From positions 2,728,001 through 2,792,000 of the forward strand of contig NZ_AP023174.1 in NCBI RefSeq assembly GCF_013426895.1: DNA of 64,000 bases. The letters are read 5' to 3'. Each line of letters opens with the position of its first letter. The first letter of the stretch is position 1. A program made the position numbers and the translations under genes. Below are positions 1 through 8,325 of this stretch, in pieces. A model generated the notes under the pieces. It was given only the letters and a program-made list of their open reading frames with translations. It was not told the origin of the DNA and ran no database searches. Source of the stretch: Paraburkholderia largidicola (lineage in GTDB: Bacteria; Pseudomonadota; Gammaproteobacteria; Burkholderiales; Burkholderiaceae).

Positions 1-321
1 CGTCAGCACGCTGCGCGGAATGCGGAAATACTCGACCGTGCGCGCGAGCGCGAACGAGTTCGGCGGGATGATGCAGACGTCGCCCTTGAAATCGACAAAC
101 GATTTCTCGTCAAAGTTCTTCGGATCGACGATGGTCGAGTTGATGTTCGTGAAGATCTTGAATTCATCTGCACAGCGGATGTCGTAGCCGTAGCTCGACG
201 TGCCGTAGCTGACGATCTTGCGACCGTCTTCCGTCACGCGCACCTGGTCTGGCGCGAACGGCTCGATCATCTTGTGCTCTGCGGCCATGCGCCGGATCCA
301 CTTGTCGGATTTGATGCTCAT
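1..321 (-). CDS. dcd: dCTP deaminase (C-terminal part outside window)
   Basis: Deaminates dCTP to dUTP in the cytoplasm, feeding dTMP synthesis. The visible 107 residues begin [21 protein letters not shown] and continue with the family-typical [12 protein letters not shown] and [16 protein letters not shown] stretches; the latter holds the conserved substrate-binding region of trimeric dCTP deaminases. The ATG is at 321. The family is about 189 residues long, so roughly 80 residues lie beyond the left edge. It is read in the same direction as the SOD-like gene and apbC upstream, but a 308-bp gap suggests its own promoter. Confidence 0.95.
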   Translation of the reverse strand, partial: MSIKSDKWIRRMAAEHKMIEPFAPDQVRVTEDGRKIVSYGTSSYGYDIRCADEFKIFTNINSTIVDPKNFDEKSFVDFKGDVCIIPPNSFALARTVEYFRIPRSVLT

Positions 322-629
322 AGGTGAACGCTGCTGACGGGGTGAAATCGGGCCGGCTGACGCTTGCACGCCGCTTTCGCAACGCGCGCCGCCGGACGAA
401 AGGCGCTTATTTTACGCGAACCGGGCGGGCGTGCCCGATGCAAGCTGAATCGCGTGCGCGGACGTGCAGCGCGACGGCCCGACGGCCTTCGACGATGCGA
501 CTCGGATATCTGCTGGAATTGAAGCGGAAACAGGCGAAAGAGCGAGTGTTTGCATGCCCCGCAAACGATTGGCGGGCGAAAGGCGGTGGTGATGCAGGAC
601 GAACGCCGCCGCGTGAACGGCACTGCTGC
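322..629. other. intergenic gap without a gene
   Basis: This is a 308-bp non-coding stretch between dcd and the SOD-like gene, both on the minus strand. I find no credible gene, RNA or strong hairpin with a T-run. It most likely holds the dcd promoter; the A/T-rich patch around 405-415 is the only compositional hint. Reading frames across it are in GC-rich DNA and show no family features. Confidence 0.4.
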
Positions 630-1163
630 TTACTGGCGGATCAGCCCGCACGCGATTGCGGGACCGGCGCCGTGTTGCGGGTAGGCGTAGGGATCGGACG
701 GCTCGCGGTGAACCAGCACGGCGCGCTGCAGCACGGAACGCACGCCATCGAGCGAAACATCCGGCGCGACGATGAAGCCGGCCGCCACGCCCGCCGCGTC
801 TGCGTGGATATTGCCGAGATCGCCCTCGACGCGCGCGCCCGACTTGAGGCGCTCCGCAGCGGGCGCGAACACGGCGCCCGCGCCGGCGCCATCGGCGGAA
901 TTGCAGTCGCCGCGTTCGTGCACCTGCAACGCGTGATCGGTGTTCGGCGGCAAGCCCGTGAGGTTGTAGGTGACCTGAACGCCGTCCGAACGCTCGATGA
1001 ACGTAACCATGCCGCGCGCCTGGTTACCCAGCGTCGGCAGCAGTTGCGCGTCAGCGCGTTTCTCCTGTGGCTTCAGAAAGCCCATGCACCCTGACAGCAG
1101 GGCGCTGGTCGCAGCCAGGACGACGATTGCCTTGATCGCCTCGCCGCCGATTCGTTTTCTCAT
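630..1163 (-). CDS. Cu/Zn-superoxide-dismutase-fold lipoprotein with degenerate metal site
   Basis: A 177-residue protein with a lipoprotein signal (MRKRIGGEAIKAIVV then LLSGC, Cys26), so probably membrane-anchored in the periplasm. The SodC fold is recognisable from VHERGDC (residues 81-87), GDLGNIHAD (114-122), VLVHREPSD (149-157) and the C-terminal ACGLI; Cys87 and Cys172 match the conserved disulfide. Most metal ligands are missing. The first copper His is Gln80, the bridging His is Val98, the zinc His positions near 105 and 112 are not His, and the catalytic Arg is absent. Only His82, Asp115 and His152 remain. It is therefore unlikely to be an active Cu/Zn SOD; a structural or copper-handling role is possible. 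The ATG at 1163 was chosen because it gives a clean signal peptide. Confidence 0.85.
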   Translation of the reverse strand: MRKRIGGEAIKAIVVLAATSALLSGCMGFLKPQEKRADAQLLPTLGNQARGMVTFIERSDGVQVTYNLTGLPPNTDHALQVHERGDCNSADGAGAGAVFAPAAERLKSGARVEGDLGNIHADAAGVAAGFIVAPDVSLDGVRSVLQRAVLVHREPSDPYAYPQHGAGPAIACGLIRQ

Positions 1164-1337
1164 GCGATCCTCTTGTCGAGCGCCGGCCGCCCCCGCGACC
1201 GCGTTGCCGGACCTGATGAAGCCGACATGATACCGCGAGCGGGGCCGCATTCAGACCCCTTTCTCCCCGCTCCTGAAGAGTTGTTCGACGAGTTGTTCAG
1301 ACTCCGCCGCGCCCGCCAGACTGGGCGTTTTCGCGCC

Positions 1338-2426
1338 TTATGTGTTCTGCACGACGATGGTCGGAAACTTCGAACTCATGTCGCGCGAGCGCTCGGCGAT
1401 ATGAATCGCGACCTTGCGCGCAATCGTCCGATAGATCTCCGCGATGCGGCCGTCCGGGTCCGCGGCCACCGTCGGCGTGCCCGAGTCGGCCTGCTCGCGG
1501 ATCGCGATGTCGAGCGGCAGGCTGCCGAGCACGTCGACGCCATATTCCTTCGACATCCGCTCCGCCCCGCCCGTGCCGAAGATATGCTCTTCGTGGCCGC
1601 AGTTCGAGCAGATATGCATGCCCATGTTCTCGACGATGCCGAGAATCGGAATGCCCACCTTCTCGAACATCTTCAAGCCTTTCTTCGCATCGAGCAGCGC
1701 GATGTCCTGCGGCGTCGTGACGATCACGGCGCCCGTGACGGGCACGCGCTGCGACAGCGTGAGCTGGATGTCGCCCGTGCCCGGCGGCATGTCGACGACC
1801 AGGTAGTCGAGATCCTTCCAGTTGGTCTGGCGCAGCAGCTGCTCCAGCGCCGACGTGGCCATCGGGCCGCGCCACACCATCGGGTTGTCCTGTTCGACCA
1901 GAAAACCGATCGAGTTCGCCTGCACGCCATGGCCGGTCATCGGGTTCATCGACTGGCCGTCGGGCGATTCGGGGCGGCCTTCGATGCCGAGCATCATCGG
2001 CAGCGACGGGCCGTAGATATCGGCGTCGAGAATACCCACTGACGCGCCTTCGCTCGCCAGTGCAAGCGCGAGGTTCACGGCCGTCGTGCTCTTGCCGACG
2101 CCGCCCTTGCCCGATGCGACGGCGACGATATTCTTGACGTTCGGCAACAGTTTGACGCCGCGCTGCACCGTATGCGCAGCGATGTCCTGCGACACTTGCA
2201 CGCGCGCCGCTTCGACGCCAGGCACCGCGCGCAGCGCCTGCTCGACGAGCGCGCGGATCGCGTCGAACTGACGCCTGGCCGGATAGCCGAGTACCACGTC
2301 GACGCCGACCGTGGCACCATCGACGCTGACGTTCCTGAAGTTCTTCGCTGCCGCGAAGGGCCGCTGCGTGTTGGGGTCGGTGATGGCCGCGAGGGCCGCG
2401 TCTACCAAAGCCCGATCGATGCTCAT
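1338..2426 (-). CDS. apbC: Iron-sulfur cluster carrier protein ApbC (Mrp/NBP35 family)
   Basis: A 362-residue cytoplasmic P-loop ATPase that carries and transfers [4Fe-4S] clusters. The first ~95 residues form a MIP18/DUF59-like domain. They are followed by the deviant Walker A GKGGVGKST (about 106-114), the Walker B region LVVDMPPGTGD and the cluster-binding CxxC pair in HICSNCGH (Cys273, Cys276). Length and domain order are normal for the proteobacterial protein. The start at 2426 (MSIDRALVDAAL) fits family N-termini; the frame is open further upstream but that part is not conserved-looking. It is divergent from the OmpA lipoprotein gene. Confidence 0.95.
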   Translation of the reverse strand: MSIDRALVDAALAAITDPNTQRPFAAAKNFRNVSVDGATVGVDVVLGYPARRQFDAIRALVEQALRAVPGVEAARVQVSQDIAAHTVQRGVKLLPNVKNIVAVASGKGGVGKSTTAVNLALALASEGASVGILDADIYGPSLPMMLGIEGRPESPDGQSMNPMTGHGVQANSIGFLVEQDNPMVWRGPMATSALEQLLRQTNWKDLDYLVVDMPPGTGDIQLTLSQRVPVTGAVIVTTPQDIALLDAKKGLKMFEKVGIPILGIVENMGMHICSNCGHEEHIFGTGGAERMSKEYGVDVLGSLPLDIAIREQADSGTPTVAADPDGRIAEIYRTIARKVAIHIAERSRDMSSKFPTIVVQNT

Positions 2427-2695
2427 TGAGTCTCCGTGGGAACGCCTGGCGCGGTGCGCGATCGAAGTCTGCGCCACACGCCTGAAATATTGAAAGAAAT
2501 TGTTAGCCGGCATTGCCTAAAACCTGTCTCATTGGCACGCTTGCCGCGCAAGTTTTGCAATAGGGCCGAATCGTCGCCTGCCTAGTCGTCATTGTAGTGG
2601 CTGGCGCAGGGGCCTGCCGGAAGACCCTTCCGGCTGTCGGCACGATTCGCGAGCCCTTGCATCTGTCGACCGTTTAATTGAAGAGAGGAACCAGA

Positions 2696-3346
2696 ATGAA
2701 TGCAAAAATCATGACCCGTCTGTCGGCACTGGCTGTCGTCGGTGCGCTGCTCGGCGGTTGCGCGACCCAGCAAGGCACGGACACGGCCGTCGGCACGGGC
2801 GTCGGTGCAGGCACGGGCGCCGCACTCGGTGCGATCTTCGGCGGCGGCAAGGGCGCTGCGATCGGCGCGGGCGTCGGCGCAGCCGTCGGCGGCGTGACCG
2901 GCTACAACTGGCAGAACATCAAGAACAAGCTGTCGGGCGCGACGAAGGGCACGGGCACGCAGATCACCGAGCAGCCGGACGGCTCGCTGAAGCTGAACAT
3001 CCCGAGCTCCGTTACGTTCGACACGAACAGCTACGCGATCAAGCCGTCGTTCGCTCCCGTGCTGACGCAGGTTGCGCAAACGCTGAACCAGAATCCGGAA
3101 GTCGTCGCGCAAGTCGTGGGCCACACGGACAGCACCGGCCAGCCGGCATACAACCAGACGCTCTCCGTCAACCGCGCGCAAAGCGTCGTGAACCAGCTCG
3201 CGCAAGACGGCGTCGCGCAGCAGCGCCTCGCGGCTTCGGGCATGGGCGCCAACCAGCCAATCGCCGACAACAACACGGAAGCTGGCCGCGCGCAGAACCG
3301 TCGCGTGGAAATCTACCTGCGCGCGATGGCGCAGCACGCGCAGTAA
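2696..3346 (+). CDS. OmpA-family outer-membrane lipoprotein (YiaD-like)
   Basis: A 216-residue envelope protein. It has a signal peptide with lipobox LLGGC (Cys22), a glycine/alanine-rich stretch (about 30-65, GTGVGAGTGAALGAIFGGG) typical of glycine-zipper proteins, and a C-terminal OmpA-like peptidoglycan-binding domain (about 100-216) with NPEVVAQVVGHTDSTG and the NRRVEIYLR ending. It probably tethers the outer membrane to peptidoglycan. The ATG at 2696 has a good upstream GAGAGGAACC ribosome site. It is monocistronic, followed by a strong terminator at 3531-3560. Confidence 0.92.
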   Translation: MNAKIMTRLSALAVVGALLGGCATQQGTDTAVGTGVGAGTGAALGAIFGGGKGAAIGAGVGAAVGGVTGYNWQNIKNKLSGATKGTGTQITEQPDGSLKLNIPSSVTFDTNSYAIKPSFAPVLTQVAQTLNQNPEVVAQVVGHTDSTGQPAYNQTLSVNRAQSVVNQLAQDGVAQQRLAASGMGANQPIADNNTEAGRAQNRRVEIYLRAMAQHAQ

Positions 3347-3431
3347 GTTTTTCGGGGAAGGACAGACCAGGAATCCGCCTGACAATTCGCCAGGCGCGTC
3401 GAGGCGAACCTCGGTGGGTCCCACAAGCTGA

Positions 3432-3447
3432 TCGAAAAATTTTTCGA
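3432..3447. repeat. 16-bp perfect A/T-core palindrome
   Basis: The sequence TCGAAAAATTTTTCGA is a perfect 16-bp palindrome in the 3' region of the OmpA lipoprotein transcript, about 85 bp after the stop codon. It could be an operator, a weak hairpin or chance. No gene is nearby apart from the upstream lipoprotein. Confidence 0.4.
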
Positions 3448-3530
3448 ACTCTTGCGAAATTCCACGGTCTGTCTTTACGGTACGTGTGCGGCGATGCCGC
3501 CGCGTCACCATTCTCCTCTTGTCGTTGTTG

Positions 3531-3560
3531 CTCCGGGGCCTATAGCCCCGGTTTTTTTTT
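3531..3560 (+). terminator. Rho-independent terminator after the OmpA lipoprotein
   Basis: A 7-bp stem CCGGGGC / GCCCCGG with a short CTATA loop is directly followed by nine T residues. It lies 185 bp after the stop codon, so the transcript carries a long 3' UTR. Confidence 0.9.
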
Positions 3561-3865
3561 GCCCGCGTTTTGCCCGCTTTATGCCCCTCCCCGGCGTGCT
3601 TTCCGCGAGCGATGCCTCCCCATTCTTCCCCGCATCACCCAGAAGCCAGGCGTCATCCTTCCTCACGCGCTGCCGCTAACAGTTCACACTGGTAAAATCG
3701 CCGATTCGGGCCGGTTCCGCGCGCGACGAGAGTCCGCGAAACCGCGTTCGACACCCGAGCTGCACGAGCGGACACCCCGCCCATGCGGTCCTGGGCACAG
3801 CGCCGTCCGCCGACGCCGAAACGTCGTGACGGCCGCCCGTACCTTCCGCCAGTCCATAGACCCAC
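3561..3865 (+). promoter_or_regulatory. metG upstream region with candidate promoter
   Basis: About 305 bp without a gene. An extended -10-like TGGTAAAAT lies at 3690-3698 with no clear -35 box. If used, it would give metG a leader of about 160 nt. I see no T-box-like or other known leader structure in it. Confidence 0.4.
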
Positions 3866-6046
3866 ATGTCAGCAACCGACGCCACCGCGGTTCAATCCGC
3901 GGACCTCACCGCCGCCGGCGCGCCGAAGGGCCGCCGCCAGATCCTCGTCACGTCTGCCCTGCCGTACGCGAACGGGCAAATCCATATCGGCCATCTGGTC
4001 GAATATATCCAGACGGACATCTGGGTCCGGGCGCTGCGAATGCACGGGCACGAGGTCTACTACGTCGGCGCCGACGACACGCACGGCACCCCGATCATGC
4101 TGAAGGCGGAGCAGGAAGGCATCACGCCGAAGCAGCTGATCGAGCGTGTGTGGCAGGAGCACAAGCGCGATTTCGACAACTTCGGCATTTCGTTCGACAA
4201 CTACTACTCGACCGATTCCGAAGAGAACCGCGTGCTGTCCGAGTCGATCTACACGGCGCTGCAGGCGGCCGGCCTGATCGAAGCGCGCGACATCGAGCAG
4301 GCATACGACCCCGTCAAGGAAATGTTCCTGCCGGACCGCTTCATCAAGGGCGAATGCCCGAAGTGCCACGCGAAGGACCAGTACGGCGACAACTGCGAAG
4401 TGTGCGGCTCGACCTATCAGCCGACCGAGCTGATCAACCCGTACTCGGTCGTGTCGGGCGCGACGCCCGTGAAGAAGACCTCGACGCACTACTTCTTCAA
4501 GCTGTCCGATCCGCGCTGCGAGAATTTCCTGCGCGGCTGGGTCGGCGGTCTGGCGCAGCAGGAAGCGACCAACAAGATGCGCGAATGGCTCGGCGACGCG
4601 GGCGAAGCGAAGCTCGCCGACTGGGACATCTCGCGCGACGCGCCCTACTTCGGCTTCGAGATTCCCGGCGCGCCGGGCAAGTATTTCTACGTGTGGCTTG
4701 ACGCGCCCGTGGGCTACTACGCGAGTTTCCGCAATCTGGCGGAAAAGCGCGGCCTCGATTTCGACGCGTGGACGAAAAAAGGCTCGACGACCGAGCAGTA
4801 TCACTTTATCGGCAAGGACATCCTGTATTTCCACACGCTGTTCTGGCCGGCGATGCTCGAATTCTCGGGCCACCGCACGCCGACCAACGTGTTCGCGCAC
4901 GGCTTCCTGACCGTCGACGGCGCGAAGATGTCGAAGTCGCGTGGCACCTTCATCACGGCCAACAGCGTGATCGAAACGGGCATGAACCCGGAGTGGCTGC
5001 GCTACTACTTCGCGGCCAAGCTGAACAGCACGATGGAAGACATCGACCTGAACCTCGAGGACTTCCAGGCGCGCGTGAACAGCGACCTCGTCGGCAAGTA
5101 CGTGAACATCGCGAGCCGCGCGGCGGGCTTTTTGATCAAGCGTTTCGACGGCCGCGTGCAGGACAGCGCGATGCAGCATCCGCTGCTCGCGTCGCTGCGC
5201 GCCGCGATTCCGCAGATCGCCGCGCACTACGAAGCACGCGACTATGGCCGCGCGCTGCGTCAGACGATGGAACTCGCGGACGCCGTCAATGCGTACGTCG
5301 ATTCGGCCAAGCCGTGGGATCAGGCGAAGGACCCGGCCAATGCCGTCGCGCTGCACGAAACGTGCAGCGTGTCGCTGGAGGCGTTCCGGTTGCTGTCGCT
5401 GGCGCTCAAGCCCGTGCTGCCGAAGGTCATCGAAGCGGCCGAATCGTTCCTCGGCATCGAGCCGCTGACGTGGTCGCACGCGGATACGCCGCTGAGTTCG
5501 GCGCGCGCGATCAACGCGTACAAGCATCTGATGACACGCGTCGATCCGAAGCAGATCGAAGCGCTGCTCACCGCGAACCGCGGCTCGCTGCAGCCGACTG
5601 CGTCGCCCGAAGCGCAAGCCGCCGACGCAAAGACCAAAGCCAAGGCGCACGCGAAAGCGGCGGCAGCCGCCCACGGCGACGCGCAAGCGAAGCCCGACGA
5701 CAGCGGCATCATCACGATCGACGACTTCGCGAAGATCGATCTGCGCATCGCGAAGATCGTCGACTGCCGCGCGGTCGAAGGGTCGGACAAGCTGCTGCAA
5801 CTGACGCTCGACGTCGGCGAAGAGAAGACGCGCAACGTGTTCTCAGGCATCAAGTCGGCGTATCAGCCGGAGCAGCTGGTCGGCAAGCTGACCGTGATGG
5901 TCGCGAACCTCGCGCCGCGCAAGATGAAGTTCGGGCTGTCGGAAGGCATGGTGCTCGCGGCATCGGCGGCTGACGAAAAGGCCGAACCGGGCATCTATGT
6001 GCTCGAACCGGACAGCGGCGCGAAGCCCGGCATGCGCGTGAAATAA
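3866..6046 (+). CDS. metG: Methionyl-tRNA synthetase
   Basis: A 726-residue class I aminoacyl-tRNA synthetase that charges tRNA-Met. HIGH is at residues 40-43 ([10 protein letters not shown]), KMSKS at 354-358, and a single zinc knuckle is formed by Cys164, Cys167, Cys177 and Cys180 in the connective peptide. The anticodon-binding helical domain follows. An Ala/Lys-rich linker ([16 protein letters not shown], about 590-610) joins it to a C-terminal EMAP/Trbp tRNA-binding and dimerisation domain (about 620-726). The length is normal for the long dimeric form. It stands alone, with a terminator at 6087-6116. Confidence 0.98.
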   Translation: MSATDATAVQSADLTAAGAPKGRRQILVTSALPYANGQIHIGHLVEYIQTDIWVRALRMHGHEVYYVGADDTHGTPIMLKAEQEGITPKQLIERVWQEHKRDFDNFGISFDNYYSTDSEENRVLSESIYTALQAAGLIEARDIEQAYDPVKEMFLPDRFIKGECPKCHAKDQYGDNCEVCGSTYQPTELINPYSVVSGATPVKKTSTHYFFKLSDPRCENFLRGWVGGLAQQEATNKMREWLGDAGEAKLADWDISRDAPYFGFEIPGAPGKYFYVWLDAPVGYYASFRNLAEKRGLDFDAWTKKGSTTEQYHFIGKDILYFHTLFWPAMLEFSGHRTPTNVFAHGFLTVDGAKMSKSRGTFITANSVIETGMNPEWLRYYFAAKLNSTMEDIDLNLEDFQARVNSDLVGKYVNIASRAAGFLIKRFDGRVQDSAMQHPLLASLRAAIPQIAAHYEARDYGRALRQTMELADAVNAYVDSAKPWDQAKDPANAVALHETCSVSLEAFRLLSLALKPVLPKVIEAAESFLGIEPLTWSHADTPLSSARAINAYKHLMTRVDPKQIEALLTANRGSLQPTASPEAQAADAKTKAKAHAKAAAAAHGDAQAKPDDSGIITIDDFAKIDLRIAKIVDCRAVEGSDKLLQLTLDVGEEKTRNVFSGIKSAYQPEQLVGKLTVMVANLAPRKMKFGLSEGMVLAASAADEKAEPGIYVLEPDSGAKPGMRVK

Positions 6047-6086
6047 CGCAAACGCAAGACTGGCGCTGCATGCACGGCGCCACACG

Positions 6087-6116
6087 AAAAGCACGTCGCC
6101 CGACGTGCTTTTTTTT
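6087..6116 (+). terminator. Rho-independent terminator after metG
   Basis: An 8-bp stem GCACGTCG / CGACGTGC with a 2-nt centre, preceded by AAAA and followed by eight T residues, 40 bp after the metG stop. The A-tract before the stem may allow weak activity on the other strand too. Confidence 0.92.
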
Positions 6117-6345
6117 CGTCCTTTGCGGCCCAATCGGTCGACACAATAGGACTGCTCCTAGATTCATTCGAATCGAATTCTTTGACAATCATGGCCACCC
6201 GGCGAGGCGCGCGTCGGACGATGCGTCGCGCGCAATCGACGAGGCCGTCTCGAGCGCTCGTGTCTCATGGCGGCCCGCCGCCCAGTCTCCGCCTTCAACC
6301 CGCCGCGGCTTCATTGCGGCACGCTGTTTGAACCCGACCACTGCC

Positions 6346-8244
6346 ATGAGCACTGAATTTTCCCTGGACCAGTTCGAATCCCTTGTCGCACGTTGCGACT
6401 ACGACGCCGCGCACGAAGCATTGATTGCGCTGCTCAACACGTTCATCTCGAAACGAGGCCGGCTGCCGGGCGTCGATCTGGCATTCGCCGACCCGACGGT
6501 TGCCCGGAGCGAAGCGGGCGCAAACACGCTGCAGCGCATCGCCGACGCCGTCACCACGCTCCTTGCCGATCCGCGCTTCGTACTCAGCAATCTGCAGTTC
6601 AATCAGCTGTTCGCCGGCCGTCATTGGCTCAACATGATCTTTGTGGCGTCGTCGTACGGCAATTCGGATCACATTCTTCGCGCATTGCTGGCGCACCCCG
6701 CAGACCCGGCGGCGCAGGCCGACGCGACGGCGCTGATCCGCAAGCAGATCGTGTTGTACACCCTCGAATCCGCGTACGACATCGACCTCGCCGATCTCGC
6801 GAAAGCCGAGCCGGTGCTCGCGGCGAGCCTTGGCATGTCCGTGGTGGCTTCCGCCGTCGTGATCTCGCCCATCGCTCACGCCAAGCGCGAACGCATGATC
6901 GAATGGCTGCCGGGCGCGCTCGAATCGATCGACGATCTCGACGACCTGCAAGGCACGGCCGTATGCGGCGCCTACATGCATTGCAGTTATTCGGACCTGC
7001 CGGGCCGGCATGAGATCAAGCGCGGTATCAGCCATCTCGTGCGCGCGAAGCTCGGCACGCTCGGACTGCTCGACGGTGAAGCCCACGTCGCGCGCGCCAC
7101 GTCGTCCGGCGCGCAAGGCACGCGCAAACCGCTGATGATCGTCGTGCTCGAATGGTTCAACGGCGGTCATTCGATCTACCGCACGCATTCGCGCACCATG
7201 CTTGCCGCACGCGAGCACTTCGAAGTCGTCGCCTTCGGCGAAGCGCAACACGTGGACGAAGCGGGCCGCGCGGTGTTCGACCGCTTCATCCCGTTCGACT
7301 ACCCCGAATATGTCGGCGATATCGTCCGCCAGGTGCAGGACTTCGCCCAGGCGCATCAGGCACAGGTGCTGTACATGCCGAGCGTCGGCATGTTCGCGCA
7401 CACGATCTTTCTGACCAATGTGCGCATCGCGCCGTTGCAGATTGCCGCGCTCGGCCATCCGGCGACGATGCACGCGTCGTGCATCGACTATGTGAGCGTC
7501 GAAGAGGACTTCGTCGGCGACCCGGCGTGCTTCAGCGAAAAGCTGATGCGTCTGCCGAAGGACGGCCAGCCGTATGTGCCATCCACCTTGCTCGCCGACA
7601 TCACCCCGGGCATTCCCGAGCGCGGCGAGTTCGTCGACATCGCGGTGACGGCGAGCGCGATGAAGCTCAATCCGCGCTTTCTCGATGCCTGCCGGCGGAT
7701 CATCGATACGGCGGACATCCCTGTGCGCCTGCACTTCATGACGGCGTGGTCGGAGGGACTCGACATCGCGTATGTACGTCGGCTGATCGAGGCCGCGCTG
7801 CCGCGCGAGCATGCATGGGTCTATGGCGGACTGGCCTATCCGGGCTATCTGAAGGCCATCAACGCGATGGACATGTTCGTAAGCCCGTTCCCGTTCGGCA
7901 ATACCAACGGCATCGTCGATGCGCTCACGCTTGGCTTGCCTGGCGTCAACCTGTGCGGTCGCGAGGTGTTCGAGCATATCGACAGCGGACTCTTCGGACG
8001 CGCCGGCATGCCCGCGTGGCTGACCACCTATTCGGTGGAGGAATACGTTCGCGCGGCAGTGCGGCTCGCCACGCAGCATGAGGAACGGGACAGGTTGCGC
8101 CGCAGATTGATCGAAGAAAAGGCCGTCGAGCGCATTTTCGAGGGACGACCCGAGGCATTCGGCAGGAACGTGCTTGCGCTCCTGAACGCTCAGGCACGCG
8201 AAACGCGGAAGTCTAACGAGAAATCGAAAGCGAAGGCGAAGTAA
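6346..8244 (+). CDS. HMW1C-like (GT41) cytoplasmic protein glycosyltransferase
   Basis: A 632-residue soluble protein with no signal peptide. The N-terminal half is all-alpha like the AAD domain of HMW1C/NGT enzymes. The C-terminal half is a GT-B glycosyltransferase with hallmarks of the family: LGHPATMHASCIDYV (about 368-382), GDPACFSEKLMRLP, Lys440 in AMKLNPRF (the position of the nucleotide-sugar lysine in NGT), PFPFGNTNGIVDAL (about 513-526) and HIDSGLFGRAGMPAWL. Family members transfer hexoses from UDP- or GDP-sugars to Asn (NxS/T) of adhesins before export. The tail ends in a lysine-rich stretch. The start at 6346 was chosen because the upstream open frame is unconserved and overlaps the metG terminator. 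It converges on tamB. Confidence 0.85.
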   Translation: MSTEFSLDQFESLVARCDYDAAHEALIALLNTFISKRGRLPGVDLAFADPTVARSEAGANTLQRIADAVTTLLADPRFVLSNLQFNQLFAGRHWLNMIFVASSYGNSDHILRALLAHPADPAAQADATALIRKQIVLYTLESAYDIDLADLAKAEPVLAASLGMSVVASAVVISPIAHAKRERMIEWLPGALESIDDLDDLQGTAVCGAYMHCSYSDLPGRHEIKRGISHLVRAKLGTLGLLDGEAHVARATSSGAQGTRKPLMIVVLEWFNGGHSIYRTHSRTMLAAREHFEVVAFGEAQHVDEAGRAVFDRFIPFDYPEYVGDIVRQVQDFAQAHQAQVLYMPSVGMFAHTIFLTNVRIAPLQIAALGHPATMHASCIDYVSVEEDFVGDPACFSEKLMRLPKDGQPYVPSTLLADITPGIPERGEFVDIAVTASAMKLNPRFLDACRRIIDTADIPVRLHFMTAWSEGLDIAYVRRLIEAALPREHAWVYGGLAYPGYLKAINAMDMFVSPFPFGNTNGIVDALTLGLPGVNLCGREVFEHIDSGLFGRAGMPAWLTTYSVEEYVRAAVRLATQHEERDRLRRRLIEEKAVERIFEGRPEAFGRNVLALLNAQARETRKSNEKSKAKAK

Positions 8245-8325
8245 GCCGCCGCGCTTCGCCTCGTCGCGTCCAACAGTAGAACCTCCGCCTGCGATCCGGC
8301 AATTCGCAGGCATCCGGTTTGTTCA

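Noticed and set aside
3869..5800. A 643-codon open frame antisense to metG
   Set aside because: It is Val/Arg/Asp/Leu-rich shadow sequence opposite a clear methionyl-tRNA synthetase gene.
6070..6345. N-terminal extension of the GT41 protein up to 6070
   Set aside because: It would begin inside the metG terminator, is low-complexity and Arg-rich, and the family N-terminus fits the ATG at 6346.
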